Notes: a model not told the origin generated them from the letters alone. DNA of 64,000 bases from Inhella proteolytica (GCF_016093275.1 NZ_JAEDAK010000007.1:186001-250000), one strand, 5' to 3'. Shown: positions 55,077 to 63,629, counted from the stretch's first letter. Numbers and translations are program-made.

Positions 55077-56264
55077 TTAGCGTGACGACAGGCGCACCAG
55101 GCTGTCGTTCAAGATCGTCGTGACCCAGTCGCTGGGGCCGGCGTTGGTGCCGAAGGTATTGGTCAGCGCGAAGTGGGCGCGCCGGCCGTCCTGGCGCAGC
55201 ACCACCATGCCCATGAAGCCGTTCGAGGCGCCGGTGTGGAAGAGCACCGTCTCGTTCTTGACCTGGCCGCCGGCCCAGCCCAGGGCGTAGTCGCCGGGGC
55301 GGATGCTGCGCAGGTTCTGCACATAGCTGGCCGGCAGGCCATGGCCCTGGCCTTGCAGGGCGCGCTGGTGTTCGGCCAGCCAGCGGGCGTATTCGGCGGG
55401 GCTGAGCCAGACGTCGCCCGAGGGTTTGATGGCGTCCACCCAGGGCTGCAGTTCCGGCCCGAAGCCGGTGAAGGGCTGCAGCTGGCCCGGCCCCGCGCCC
55501 TCGTAGCCCTGCACATCGGGCGAGAGGGTCTGCCAGAGCGGGTGCAGGCCCAGCGGTGCGCTGAATTCGCGCACCAGGGTTTCGAAGTCCTGGCCCGTGG
55601 CCGCCTCCAGCATGGCGCCGGCCAGGGTGTAGCCGGCGTTGGAGTAGACGAAGTCCTGGCCGGGCTGGCCGGCCGGCGGCAGGCTGAGCAGGTAGGCGCT
55701 CAAGAAGCGGCGGCGGCCGGTGTCGGTTTGCGGCGGCGGGGCGGTCTGGCTGGCCAGGTAGGCAGCGAAGTCATCGAGACCTTCGGCGCTGTCCAGCGGC
55801 ACCAGGCCGGCGCGGTGGTTCAGCAGCTGGGCCAGGGTGATCTGGGCATAGGCCGGGTGCATTTGCGCGGCCAGCTCGGGCAGCAGTTCGGCGGGCTTGC
55901 TGTCCCAGCGCAGCTTGCCCCTTTCCACCCACTGGGCGGCCAGCGCCGCGGTGAACGCCTTGCTCATCGAGGCGAGGTGAAAGCGCTCGTCCCCCTGCAC
56001 GGCCGCGCCCGCTTGCCGGCGCTGGCCCGCCGTGCCCAGGTAGAGCTTGGCGGTGGATTGCGCCTGCGTGGCGAACACGGCGCCCACCAGGCCGGCCTTG
56101 ACGGCGGCCTCGGCCTCGCTGCGCAGGGCCTGGGTTTCGGTCAGCAGGTCCGGGTCGCGGATCTCGTCGATCTGGGCCTGGCCGCTCCCGCCACAGGCGC
56201 TGAGCAGGGCGCTCAGGCCAAGGGCGAGCAGGGAGCGGCGGGGCAGGGAAGTCAGGGCGGGCAT
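55077..56264 (-). CDS. Serine hydrolase lipoprotein (class C beta-lactamase fold)
   Basis: The 395-residue product has a lipoprotein signal with lipobox LSAC (Cys24). The catalytic SxxK is Ser99-Met-Ser-Lys102. The YxN is Tyr207-Ser-Asn209 in FVYSNAGY, and an HTG-like motif occurs in LFHTGASNGF. Such proteins include esterases, D-amino-acid peptidases and beta-lactamases; the substrate cannot be told. It is convergent with the kinase-HDOD gene. Confidence 0.87.
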   Translation of the reverse strand: MPALTSLPRRSLLALGLSALLSACGGSGQAQIDEIRDPDLLTETQALRSEAEAAVKAGLVGAVFATQAQSTAKLYLGTAGQRRQAGAAVQGDERFHLASMSKAFTAALAAQWVERGKLRWDSKPAELLPELAAQMHPAYAQITLAQLLNHRAGLVPLDSAEGLDDFAAYLASQTAPPPQTDTGRRRFLSAYLLSLPPAGQPGQDFVYSNAGYTLAGAMLEAATGQDFETLVREFSAPLGLHPLWQTLSPDVQGYEGAGPGQLQPFTGFGPELQPWVDAIKPSGDVWLSPAEYARWLAEHQRALQGQGHGLPASYVQNLRSIRPGDYALGWAGGQVKNETVLFHTGASNGFMGMVVLRQDGRRAHFALTNTFGTNAGPSDWVTTILNDSLVRLSSR

Positions 56265-56325
56265 GGTCGGACGTCAAGGCGGGTTCAGGAGGCCCGCATT
56301 CTTGAAATCCGACCCTTAAGACTCC

Positions 56326-57660
56326 CTAAAGGCCGATGTGGAAGGCGATGCCGCGGCCCTGCAGGCCGTTCGAGATGCGCAGTCGCGCACCCAGCCGCTG
56401 CAGCGCCTGCGCCACGATGGCCAGGCCCAGGCCGGTGCCGGACTCCTGGCTCTGCGCGCCGCGCCAGAAGCGCTCGAACATCTGCTGGTGCTGCTCGGGC
56501 GGCACGCCGGGGCCGTCGTCGGCCACTGCGAGCCAGGGCCGGCCATCGGGGCCCTGGCCCAGCTGCAGCTCCACCTCGCGTGCGCCGTAGCGGATGGCGT
56601 TGTCCAGCAGGTTCTGCAGCAGGGTCTGCAGCGCCACGCGCTCGGCCTGCCAGGGCAGGGCCTCAGGGGCCTGCAGGCCCAGCTGCACGCCACGGGCGCG
56701 TGCCTGCGGGTGCGCCTGGCGCAGCTGGGTGGCGGCCAGTTCGGCCAGGTCCAGGGTTTCCGGTTGCGGCGGCCGTTCCTGGTCCAGGCGCGCCAGGTCC
56801 AGCAGCTGCTGGGAAAGATGGGCCGTGCGCGCCAAGCCCTGCTGCAGGGCCTGGGCGGCCTGGGCGCGGCCGGCCTCGTCACGGCTGTTCAGCAGCACAT
56901 GGGCCTGCGCGCCCAGCGCCGCCAGCGGGGTGCGCAGCTCATGCGCCGCGTCGTGGATCAGCGCGCGCTCGCGTGCCAGCTGCTCGCGCAGGCGCTTGAG
57001 CAGGGCGTCGAAGGCGTCGCCCAGGGGCTGCAGCTCGGCGTAGCGCAGGTCCAGGTTCAACGCGGCCAGCTCATGGCGGGTGTCCAGCGCGGCGATGCGG
57101 GCGGTGAAGCGGCGCAGCGGTGCCAGGCCGGTGCGCACCGCCAGCCAGAGCGTAAGCAGCAGCACGGGCAGGGCGAGCAGCAGCGAGCTGCCGATCTCGC
57201 TCAGCACCCAGAGGATCAACACGTCGTCGCCGATCAGCGGGTCCAGCACCTGCACCCGCCAGGGGCCGCCCTGGGCCTGGAAGACGGCATGCGGGCGGCC
57301 TTGCAGTTCGGTCTGGCTCAGGCCTTCGCTGAGCTCCGCCGCCGGTTGCGGGCCGTACTGGCAGACGCTGCGCCCCTCGCCATCGCGCAAGTTCACGCCC
57401 GCCCCACCATAGGCATAGCCCTGCAGCTTGCGCAGGCGTTCGAGCTCGCTCGCGAAGCCCTGGGCCACCGCGCAGGCGCTTTCGGCATCACGCAGCTTCT
57501 CGACGCTGCGGGCGAGCAGGCTGCCGAGCATTTGCGCGGGTGACTGCTGCACCAGCTGGCCGCGCGCCGCCCAGTAGTTCCAGGCCACCAGCAGCAGGGT
57601 GATCAGGGCATAGGCCACCAGCAGGGCGGCAATCAGCCGCCGGCCCAGGCTGCGCTTCAT
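56326..57660 (-). CDS. Two-component sensor histidine kinase (QseC-like)
   Basis: The 444-residue product has membrane segments near residues 10-28 and 155-180 flanking a periplasmic region, then HAMP. The H-box is IHDAAHELRTPLAAL with His240. The ATPase domain contains NAIRYGAREVEL, DDGPGVPPEQ and SGTGLGLAIV. Its ATG overlaps the regulator stop (ATGA), so the pair is one operon. The signal is unknown. Confidence 0.93.
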   Translation of the reverse strand: MKRSLGRRLIAALLVAYALITLLLVAWNYWAARGQLVQQSPAQMLGSLLARSVEKLRDAESACAVAQGFASELERLRKLQGYAYGGAGVNLRDGEGRSVCQYGPQPAAELSEGLSQTELQGRPHAVFQAQGGPWRVQVLDPLIGDDVLILWVLSEIGSSLLLALPVLLLTLWLAVRTGLAPLRRFTARIAALDTRHELAALNLDLRYAELQPLGDAFDALLKRLREQLARERALIHDAAHELRTPLAALGAQAHVLLNSRDEAGRAQAAQALQQGLARTAHLSQQLLDLARLDQERPPQPETLDLAELAATQLRQAHPQARARGVQLGLQAPEALPWQAERVALQTLLQNLLDNAIRYGAREVELQLGQGPDGRPWLAVADDGPGVPPEQHQQMFERFWRGAQSQESGTGLGLAIVAQALQRLGARLRISNGLQGRGIAFHIGL

Positions 57661-58316
57661 AGAGACTCCAGCCAGTAGCCCACGCCGCGCAGGGTGCCGA
57701 TCCGCTCGGCCCCGATCTTGCGGCGCAGATTGCTCAGGTGCACTTGCAGCGCGGCCGTGTCCACCGCCTCGCCCAGGGGTTCGAGGCGCTGCGCCAGCGT
57801 GGCCTTATCCACCACCTCGCCACCGCCCTCGGCCAGCGCCAGCAGCAGCTGGTACTCGCGCGGCGTCAGGTCCAGGGGCTGGCCCTCCAGCAGAGCCTGG
57901 GAGCGCCGCGGCAGCAGCGCCAGCGCGCCGAACTGCCAGGTCTCGCCGGCCTGCGCGGCGCTGCGCCGCAGCACGGCGCGCAGGCGCGCCACCAACTCGG
58001 GGATCTCGAAGGGTTTGACCAGGTAGTCGTCGGCACCGGCGTCCAGGCCGGTGAGGCGTTCGTCCAGCGCGCCGCGTGCGGTGATGACGAGGATCGGGGT
58101 GCGGCTCTGTGCCGCGCGCCAGCGCTGCAGCAGGGCCAGGCCACTGCCGTCGGGCAGGCCCAGATCCAGCAGCACGGCGCTGCAGGCAGGGTCATCCAGC
58201 TTTACGGGCGCATCAGCAGCGCGGCGCAGCCATTGCACGCTGAAGGCCTCCAGCTGCAGGGCGCTCAGCAGGGCCTGGCCAAGGTCCAGATCGTCTTCGA
58301 TCAGCAGGATGTGCAT
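57657..58316 (-). CDS. OmpR-family response regulator
   Basis: The 219-residue product has a receiver domain (IEDDLDLGQAL, phosphoacceptor Asp51 in LLDLGLPDGSG, Lys in LVKPFEIPEL). A winged-helix DNA-binding domain contains LTPREYQLLLALAE and VHLSNLRRKIGAERI. It is upstream of and coupled to the sensor kinase, and lies directly downstream of the SRP RNA terminator. Confidence 0.94.
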   Translation of the reverse strand: MHILLIEDDLDLGQALLSALQLEAFSVQWLRRAADAPVKLDDPACSAVLLDLGLPDGSGLALLQRWRAAQSRTPILVITARGALDERLTGLDAGADDYLVKPFEIPELVARLRAVLRRSAAQAGETWQFGALALLPRRSQALLEGQPLDLTPREYQLLLALAEGGGEVVDKATLAQRLEPLGEAVDTAALQVHLSNLRRKIGAERIGTLRGVGYWLESL

Positions 58317-58323
58317 GCCAATG

Positions 58324-58353
58324 AAAAAAGCGGCCGCCAGGGCAGCCGCTTTT
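58324..58353 (-). terminator. Rho-independent terminator after SRP RNA
   Basis: On the minus strand AAAAGCGGC pairs with GCCGCTTTT, with some further inner pairing, and the T-run extends to TTTTTT. It lies 9 bases after the SRP RNA and 8 bases before the response-regulator start. Confidence 0.85.
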
Positions 58354-58361
58354 CAAGTGAT

Positions 58362-58463
58362 GGGTGACGAGCCTTACCTCGGCACTGGTTGCAACGCTAA
58401 GGGCTGCTTGGTTCCCCACCTGACCCGGTTGGGCGCGCTCCCATGCGAGGGGGCCCGTCACCG
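58362..58463 (-). ncRNA. ffs: Signal recognition particle RNA (4.5S)
   Basis: On the minus strand GTGACGGGCC (58461-58452) pairs with GGCTCGTCAC (58373-58364) to close a molecule of about 100 nt. The apex carries the hallmark TCAGGTGG-GGAA-CCAAGCAGC: a GGAA tetraloop, with the Ffh-binding symmetric loop TCAGG/AAGCAG. A TAGAAT -10-like element lies just upstream (58472-58467). The exact ends are approximate. Together with Ffh it targets inner-membrane proteins. Confidence 0.93.
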
Positions 58464-58504
58464 CGCATTCTACGTGCGGGCGCGGGCCCTCCCCTGCGGC
58501 CCCC

Positions 58505-59527
58505 TCAAGGCTGGTAACGCCAGAGCTGGCGCGACTCGCTGCCCACGGCGTCCGAGGCCGCCGTGAAGCCGCCCAGCACGTAGATCGCATCGCCCACCGC
58601 CACCGCGCCCAGGCCATGGGCGGCGTAGGGCATGGCGGGCAGTGCCGTCCAGCTGCGCGTGGCCGGGTCGAAGCGCTCGACGGCGGCGCTGACCGAGCGC
58701 GCTGTGGTTTCGCCACCAAAGGTGTAGAGCTTGCCGCCCAGCACCGCCGCGGCCAGGCTGCCGCGCGCGGTGGGCAGGGCGGGTTCGGCGGCCCAGCTGT
58801 TGCTGGCCGGGCTGTAGCAGTCCAGGCGGTCCAACGGCTGCTGGTCGGTGGCGCGGATGCCGGGGCCGCGGCCGCCGGCCACGCACAGACGCCCCTCCAG
58901 CACGCCCGCCGCCGCGGCATTGCGCGCCGGGCTGAGCGGCGCGAGCGCCTGGGCCAGCCAGGTCTGGCTGGCGGTGTCGAAGGCCGAGTGGCTTTCCACC
59001 GAGGCGCTGGCGGCGTTGTTCAGGTTCCAGCCGCCCACCAGGTGCAGGCGGCCGTTCAGCTCGGCCGCGGCGGCGGCAAAGCGCGGTACCGGCAGGGCCG
59101 GGCCGCTGCTCCAGGTGTTGGCCGCCGTGTCGTAGATCTGCAGCGCGGTGCTGGCCTCGCCGCCCAGGGCGTAGACCTTGCCGGTGGCGCTGAGGGCCGT
59201 CAGGTTGTCGGTGCCGCGGGGCAGGCGCGGGCCGGCGGACCAGCTGTTGTTGGCGATGTCGTACAGGTAGCTGCTGGACGAGGTGTCGTAGCCGCCGGCG
59301 ACGACGAGCCTGCCGTTCACCGCCGCCAGGCCGAACTTGGCCACGCCGGCGGGCAGGTCCGCCAGGCGCGTCCAGCCCGCCGATGCGGGCGCTGGGGCCG
59401 GAGCCGGAGCCGGAGCTGGCGCGGGGGCTGGGGCTGGGGCTGGGGCTGGGGCAGTGCTGCCGCCGCCACCGCCGCAGGCGGCAAGCAGGCTCAGGGTGGC
59501 AAGAAGGCTGGGCATGGTGGTGCGCAT
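58505..59527 (-). CDS. Kelch-repeat lipoprotein
   Basis: The 340-residue product has a lipoprotein signal (SLLATLSLLAAC) and a GGGGG stretch. An Ala-Pro repeat linker of about 25 residues follows, then six Kelch-type repeats with recurring VVAGGYD, YALGGEA, HLVGGWN, CVAGGRG, YTFGGET and YVLGGFT, a beta-propeller. It is probably surface or periplasmic and binds partners; no catalytic site is visible. The ATG at 59527 follows a GGAG. It lies downstream of the CadC-like regulator gene. Confidence 0.85.
   Translation of the reverse strand: MRTTMPSLLATLSLLAACGGGGGSTAPAPAPAPAPAPAPAPAPAPAPASAGWTRLADLPAGVAKFGLAAVNGRLVVAGGYDTSSSSYLYDIANNSWSAGPRLPRGTDNLTALSATGKVYALGGEASTALQIYDTAANTWSSGPALPVPRFAAAAAELNGRLHLVGGWNLNNAASASVESHSAFDTASQTWLAQALAPLSPARNAAAAGVLEGRLCVAGGRGPGIRATDQQPLDRLDCYSPASNSWAAEPALPTARGSLAAAVLGGKLYTFGGETTARSVSAAVERFDPATRSWTALPAMPYAAHGLGAVAVGDAIYVLGGFTAASDAVGSESRQLWRYQP
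59394..59452. repeat. Hexanucleotide repeat encoding the Ala-Pro linker
   Basis: GGAGCC/GGGGCT-type hexamers are tandemly repeated about nine times (plus strand), encoding the (Ala-Pro)n linker of the Kelch lipoprotein. Changes in copy number would stay in frame. Confidence 0.85.
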
Positions 59528-59623
59528 CGAGGGGGACTCCGGGAGTGTCGGGGGGCGCATTGGCGCCGCGCCCCGGGCGCTCCGCAAGCCGCCCGGCCTC
59601 CAATCGCGCTCCGCTTTCCATCC

Positions 59624-59643
59624 AAAAGAAATTTCTTCTTTTG
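59624..59643. promoter_or_regulatory. AT-rich palindrome upstream of the Kelch lipoprotein gene
   Basis: AAGAAATTTCTT (59626-59637) is a perfect 12-bp palindrome within CAAAAGAAATTTCTTCTTTTG, in otherwise very GC-rich DNA. It lies just after the CadC-like stop and about 100 bp before the Kelch start. It may be an operator or UP-type promoter element. Confidence 0.4.
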
Positions 59644-59653
59644 AATCAGCGGC

Positions 59654-61774
59654 TTAGCGCAGTTCCAGCAGGTCCCCCTGGGCGCCGCCGGAGCGCTCCA
59701 GCACGAGCCGGCCGGGGCCGGCGCTGAGGCTCGGGAATTCCGCCAGCGTGCCCAGCGGCCAGCGCGCCAGCTCCTGCGCCGTGGCCTCGGGCTGGCGCTG
59801 GTGCAGCAGGCGCTCGAAGCGGCCGCGGCTCAGCAGCCACAGGCCGGCCTCGGGGTGGGGGGCCCAGCCCATCACGCGCTCGCCGGCTTCCAGGCGCGGG
59901 GCCGGCCAGGGCGGCTCCGCGGGCTCGCCCGGCTGCCAGCGCAGCAGGCCGTCCTCCCCCTGGCCCCAAAGCAGGCCCCCGGGGCCCCGCGCCAGCCGGG
60001 CCTGGGGCCGCAGCCTGGGGGACTGGGGCAACAGGCGCGGCGCGCTGCCCGGCGTCAGTGCCCAGGCCCGCCAGCTGGCGCCCGCCGGACGGCTGAAGAC
60101 CAAGGTGTGCGCGTCCAGCCAGGTGGGCGCGCCGCCGGCCTGGCCGTCCTGCCACAGCACGTCCAGGGTGCCGCTGCTGCGCTGCCATGCGCACAGGGCC
60201 AAGGTGCCAGTGGGGCGGCCGCAGCGGCCCCAGAAGGCCAGGCGCTGACCATCGGGCGACCAGGCGGGCTGGCCGATCTCGCCCGGCAACTGCAGGCGCT
60301 CCTGCGGTTCGGCCTGTGCCGGTGCGGCCACCCAGAGCTGGCTGAAGCCCGGGCTGCCCCGGGCCACGAAGGCCAGGGCATCGCCGGCCGGGCCCTCGTA
60401 CAAGGCCGGCTGGCGGCGCGACCCCAGGGCCGGCGCCAGCGCCTGCAGCCCGGGTGCGCCGGGCGTCCACTGCGCCAGGCCCACGCTGCCGCGCAGCACC
60501 GCCACGGTGAGCCGGCCATCGCGCTCGCGCATCGGGGCGCTGCCCTCCTGGCCCAGCGGCTGCAGCTGCCCCGTGCGGCGCTGCCAGCGCAGCAGCATGC
60601 GCGCTTCCAACTGGGTGGTGGAGAGGATCAGGTCCTCCCCCTGTGCCGTGTACGCCAGGCCGTGCAGGCTGGTGAGGCCCTGGGTGCTGAGCCGGCGCGT
60701 GCTGCCGCCGGCCAGGTCGAGCTCGAACAGCTCGCGCGTGCCCTCGCCGGGCTGGCTGCGCGCGAAGGCCAGCCGGCGGCCATCGGGAGCGAAGGCGGGC
60801 TGGTGGTCGGGCAGCAGGGGGTCGGGGGCGGTGGTCAGGCGGCGCAGGCCGCTGCCGTCGGCCTGTAGGGCGAAGAGGCCGGGCCGGCCTTCGCCCGGCG
60901 CGGTGAAAACCAGCTGCCGGCCGTCATCGCTGGCGGCCAGGATGGGCGTGAACAGGGGCTGGCAGTCGGCCAGCGGGCGCGGTTGCGCGCCGGGCTGCAG
61001 CTCCACGCGCCACAGCCGGCAGCGGCCCGCCTGCAGGGCGGTGAAGGCCAGCGCCCGGCCGCCTTCCAGCCAGGCCAGGCTGGTGACGTCGCCCTGGGCG
61101 TCAGCCAGCACGCGCGGCGGCTCGCGCCCGCCGGCGCTGCGCAGCACCAGGGCGGCATCGCCCTGGCCCTGCCACCAGGCAAAGGCCAGCCAGCGCCCGT
61201 CGGGCGAGTGCTGGCCGATGAACTCGACGCCGGGCAGCTGCGTCAGCCAGCGGCTGTGCAGCGCCGCCGGCGCGGGCGGCGCCTGGCGTGCCTGCCAGCT
61301 CAGCGCGCCGAGCAGCCCGGCCAAGCCGAGCAGCACCAGGGTCGCGGTGGCCCAAGGGCGCGCACCGCTGCGCTGGGGCTCTGCGATGGCAGAGGGTGGG
61401 GTGGCAGGCTGCCCGGACGGCAGGGCCGGCGCTGCGGGCGCCCGCGCCAGCACCTGCACCGGCGCAATCAGCCGGTAGCCCTTCTTGGCAATGGTCTCGA
61501 CATAGCGCGGCGCCTCCGGGTCGTCGCCCAGCGCCTGGCGGATCGTCCAGATGGCGGTGTTGATGGCCTTCTGGGCCACGAAGGCATTGCCGTCCCAGAC
61601 GCGCTCGATCAGCGTTTCACGCGCCACCACCTGGCCGGGCTGCTCGGCCAGCAGCAGCAGCGTGGCCATGGCCTTGTGGCGCAGCGGGCGGCGTACGCAG
61701 CCCTCCTGCCAGAGCTCGTTGGCGCTGCCGTCAACCGTCCAGTCGCCGATGCGCAGCAGGGCCGACGAGCTCAC
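59654..61774 (-). CDS. CadC-like membrane regulator with periplasmic propeller domain
   Basis: The 706-residue product has an N-terminal OmpR-type winged helix (about 8-105: LRHKAMATLLLLAEQPGQVV, VWDGNAFVAQKAINTAIWTI, ETIAKKGYRLIAPV) and a Pro/Ala linker. One membrane helix follows near 140-160 (TATLVLLGLAGLLGALSW). The large C-terminal domain has TolB/WD40-like repeats (SPDGRWLAFAW, APDGRRLAFARS, SPDGQRLAFWG). This is a one-component design: external sensing joined to DNA binding without phosphorelay. It starts 12 bp after the HAD gene. Confidence 0.88.
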   Translation of the reverse strand: MSSSALLRIGDWTVDGSANELWQEGCVRRPLRHKAMATLLLLAEQPGQVVARETLIERVWDGNAFVAQKAINTAIWTIRQALGDDPEAPRYVETIAKKGYRLIAPVQVLARAPAAPALPSGQPATPPSAIAEPQRSGARPWATATLVLLGLAGLLGALSWQARQAPPAPAALHSRWLTQLPGVEFIGQHSPDGRWLAFAWWQGQGDAALVLRSAGGREPPRVLADAQGDVTSLAWLEGGRALAFTALQAGRCRLWRVELQPGAQPRPLADCQPLFTPILAASDDGRQLVFTAPGEGRPGLFALQADGSGLRRLTTAPDPLLPDHQPAFAPDGRRLAFARSQPGEGTRELFELDLAGGSTRRLSTQGLTSLHGLAYTAQGEDLILSTTQLEARMLLRWQRRTGQLQPLGQEGSAPMRERDGRLTVAVLRGSVGLAQWTPGAPGLQALAPALGSRRQPALYEGPAGDALAFVARGSPGFSQLWVAAPAQAEPQERLQLPGEIGQPAWSPDGQRLAFWGRCGRPTGTLALCAWQRSSGTLDVLWQDGQAGGAPTWLDAHTLVFSRPAGASWRAWALTPGSAPRLLPQSPRLRPQARLARGPGGLLWGQGEDGLLRWQPGEPAEPPWPAPRLEAGERVMGWAPHPEAGLWLLSRGRFERLLHQRQPEATAQELARWPLGTLAEFPSLSAGPGRLVLERSGGAQGDLLELR

Positions 61775-61786
61775 GCTGTGCCCATC

Positions 61787-62092
61787 TCAAAAGTCGACAG
61801 CGTTGCCTGGCAGCACATGCCGGCAGAACCGCCATTCGTGCACCGGCTGATCGTCCACGTAGACATGGGGCTTCGGCAGGAAGGCTGCGAAGCAGGCTTC
61901 CAGCTCCAGCTCGTGTGCGGAGCAGCGGGCGTAGTCCGCACCGCCGGAGCTCCAGAGGTACAGGGTATGGCCCGCAGCGTGCAGCCGCTTGACCTCTGCG
62001 ATGGCGGCTGGCATGGGAATGCGTTTGGCGCCAACGGAGCGGATCAAGGTGTCATCCACATCGACGTAGACCACGCGATCAAGCGGCGTCAT
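61787..62092 (-). CDS. Small HAD-superfamily hydrolase
   Basis: The 101-residue product begins MTPLDRVVYVDVDDTLIRS, giving DxDxT at Asp11, Asp13 and Thr15, with LYLWSSGGADYAR as the second motif and HVYVDDQPV as the final acidic motif. There is no cap domain. It is a probable phosphatase on a small or protein substrate. The ATG at 62092 lies inside the upstream gene (14-base overlap), so the two are co-translated. Confidence 0.8.
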   Translation of the reverse strand: MTPLDRVVYVDVDDTLIRSVGAKRIPMPAAIAEVKRLHAAGHTLYLWSSGGADYARCSAHELELEACFAAFLPKPHVYVDDQPVHEWRFCRHVLPGNAVDF

Positions 62093-62498
62093 AGATCTGG
62101 AGGAGTTCGTTCTTGCGGGGCGCGGGGGCGATATGCAGCAAGCAGAAGTCCGGTAGCGATAGCACCGGGTGGTTGGCCGCGTGCTTGGCGAAGGCGAGGG
62201 CCTCGAACAACGGTTCGTCATCGTGCCATGTGGTCATCACGAAGTCTGGCCCCATGGACGCTGAAAACTTGCACGCTTCGAGGCAGGTCCAGTCCATCGC
62301 GTCATCCCAGCCCGAACAATCCTTCCCCCAGGCAACGAGGTAGCGGCAGCCGGCCTTGAAGAGCCAATCGCAGACAGCATTGCGCCAGTCGTTGGGACAG
62401 TCTTGTTCCACCACGACCGCAACGCGCAATGGACGGGCCGAGCTCAGCGCTGGCAGTGGTGCACCTGCTGGCAGGTGGAGATAGCACTGCTCGGCCAC
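62079..62498 (-). CDS. Uncharacterised protein coupled to the HAD gene
   Basis: I do not recognise this 139-residue protein. It starts MAEQCYLHLPAGAPLPALSS and contains VAVVVEQDCPNDWRNAVCDW, YLVAWGKDCSGWDDAMDWTC and FVMTTWHDDEPLFEALAFAK. It is rich in Trp, Cys and acidic residues, with no signal peptide or membrane segment. The alternating beta-strand and helix pattern suggests a small alpha/beta domain. It overlaps the HAD gene by 14 bases, and the PurM homologue ends 9 bases upstream. Confidence 0.75.
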   Translation of the reverse strand: MAEQCYLHLPAGAPLPALSSARPLRVAVVVEQDCPNDWRNAVCDWLFKAGCRYLVAWGKDCSGWDDAMDWTCLEACKFSASMGPDFVMTTWHDDEPLFEALAFAKHAANHPVLSLPDFCLLHIAPAPRKNELLQIYDAA

Positions 62499-62507
62499 CC
62501 GAAAACC

Positions 62508-63629
62508 TCAGCGCAGCTGCAGATCCGCGTCAGAGAACTCGATGCCCAGCGGCTCGATGAACAGGCGCTTGGCGCCCGCTTCCACCTGGCCGGCATGCCA
62601 GGCCTGGATGCCGCAGCCCTGGGCCACCTTCACCACCTCGGCGGCCTGCTCGGGCGGCACGAAGAGGGCGAAGCCGGCGCCCATGTTCAGGGTGGAGTAG
62701 GCCTCGCGGTCGTCCAGATGGCATTCCTTCTGCATGAAGCGCAGCACGGCGGGCACCGGGGGCACGGTCTTGATGCGGTAGGTCAGCTCACCGGGGTGGC
62801 GCAGCAGCTTGCGCCAGCCGTGGCCGGTGATGTTGGCGCTGTAGTGCACCGTGAGGCCGCTCTTGTAGAGCGCCTCGGTGACGGGCGAGTACAGCGGCGT
62901 GGGCGCCAGCAGGGCGGCGCCGTAGCTCAGGCCGGGTTCGATCTCGGTGAGGTAGCCGTTCTCCAGTCGCTCGGCCAGCTTGCGCGCCAGGCTCAGGCCG
63001 TTGGCGTGGATGCCGCTGGCGGCCAGCAGCACGATGGCGTCGCCGGGGGCGAGCTGGTCGCCGACCGACAGGCGCGACTTCGGGTTGATCAGCCCGGTGC
63101 AGGAGGCGGCCAGGTCGATGCGGTCGTTCTCGACGATGCCGGCCAGCGCCGGCGTCTCGCCGCCGCCCCAGGCCACGCCGCAGGTCTCGCAGGCGGCCTT
63201 CCAGCCGGCCACCAGGGCCTGGGCACGCGGGGCGTTGCCGAACCAGTCGGAGCCGCCGGCGGCCCAGTAGGCCTGCACCACCAGGGGCGTGGCACCCACG
63301 GTGATGAGGTCGTTCACCGCCATGGCGATGGTGTCCTGCGCGATCGCGCCGTAGAAGCTCTGGCCGGTCAGCTGGGCCATCTCGTCGGCCACCAGGGTCT
63401 TGGTGCCCAGGCATTCGACGATCGAGGCCATGTAGAACGGCCCCACGTCCACCACATAGGCCGATTCGCCGCGCGAGGCCTTCACCTCGTTGAAGCCATG
63501 CACGCCCAGCTGGGTGGCGGTGCTGGCGGCGGCGCGCTGGGCGCTGACCTTCAGGGGGTCGATCAGGTCGTAGTTGACGCCGGCCTGGTCGTAGGTGAGG
63601 GGGGTGTTGGCGGGGGTGGACGTGCTCAT
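62508..63629 (-). CDS. Divergent PurM-like AIR synthase family protein
   Basis: The 373-residue product matches the PurM/AIR synthase fold: YDQAGVNYDLIDPLK, then ECLGTKTLVADEM in place of the canonical SGTDGVGTK, AVNDLITVGATPLVVQAYWA, WGGGETPALAG, SGIHANGLSLARKL and TGHGWRKLLRHP. Canonical betaproteobacterial PurM is about 350 aa with a different N-terminal motif, so this may be a variant cyclo-ligase or a paralogue with another ATP-dependent role. No purine gene is adjacent. Confidence 0.8.
   Translation of the reverse strand: MSTSTPANTPLTYDQAGVNYDLIDPLKVSAQRAAASTATQLGVHGFNEVKASRGESAYVVDVGPFYMASIVECLGTKTLVADEMAQLTGQSFYGAIAQDTIAMAVNDLITVGATPLVVQAYWAAGGSDWFGNAPRAQALVAGWKAACETCGVAWGGGETPALAGIVENDRIDLAASCTGLINPKSRLSVGDQLAPGDAIVLLAASGIHANGLSLARKLAERLENGYLTEIEPGLSYGAALLAPTPLYSPVTEALYKSGLTVHYSANITGHGWRKLLRHPGELTYRIKTVPPVPAVLRFMQKECHLDDREAYSTLNMGAGFALFVPPEQAAEVVKVAQGCGIQAWHAGQVEAGAKRLFIEPLGIEFSDADLQLR

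Noticed and set aside
59394-59452. CRISPR-like array
   Set aside because: Units are 6 bp with no spacers and encode an Ala-Pro linker.
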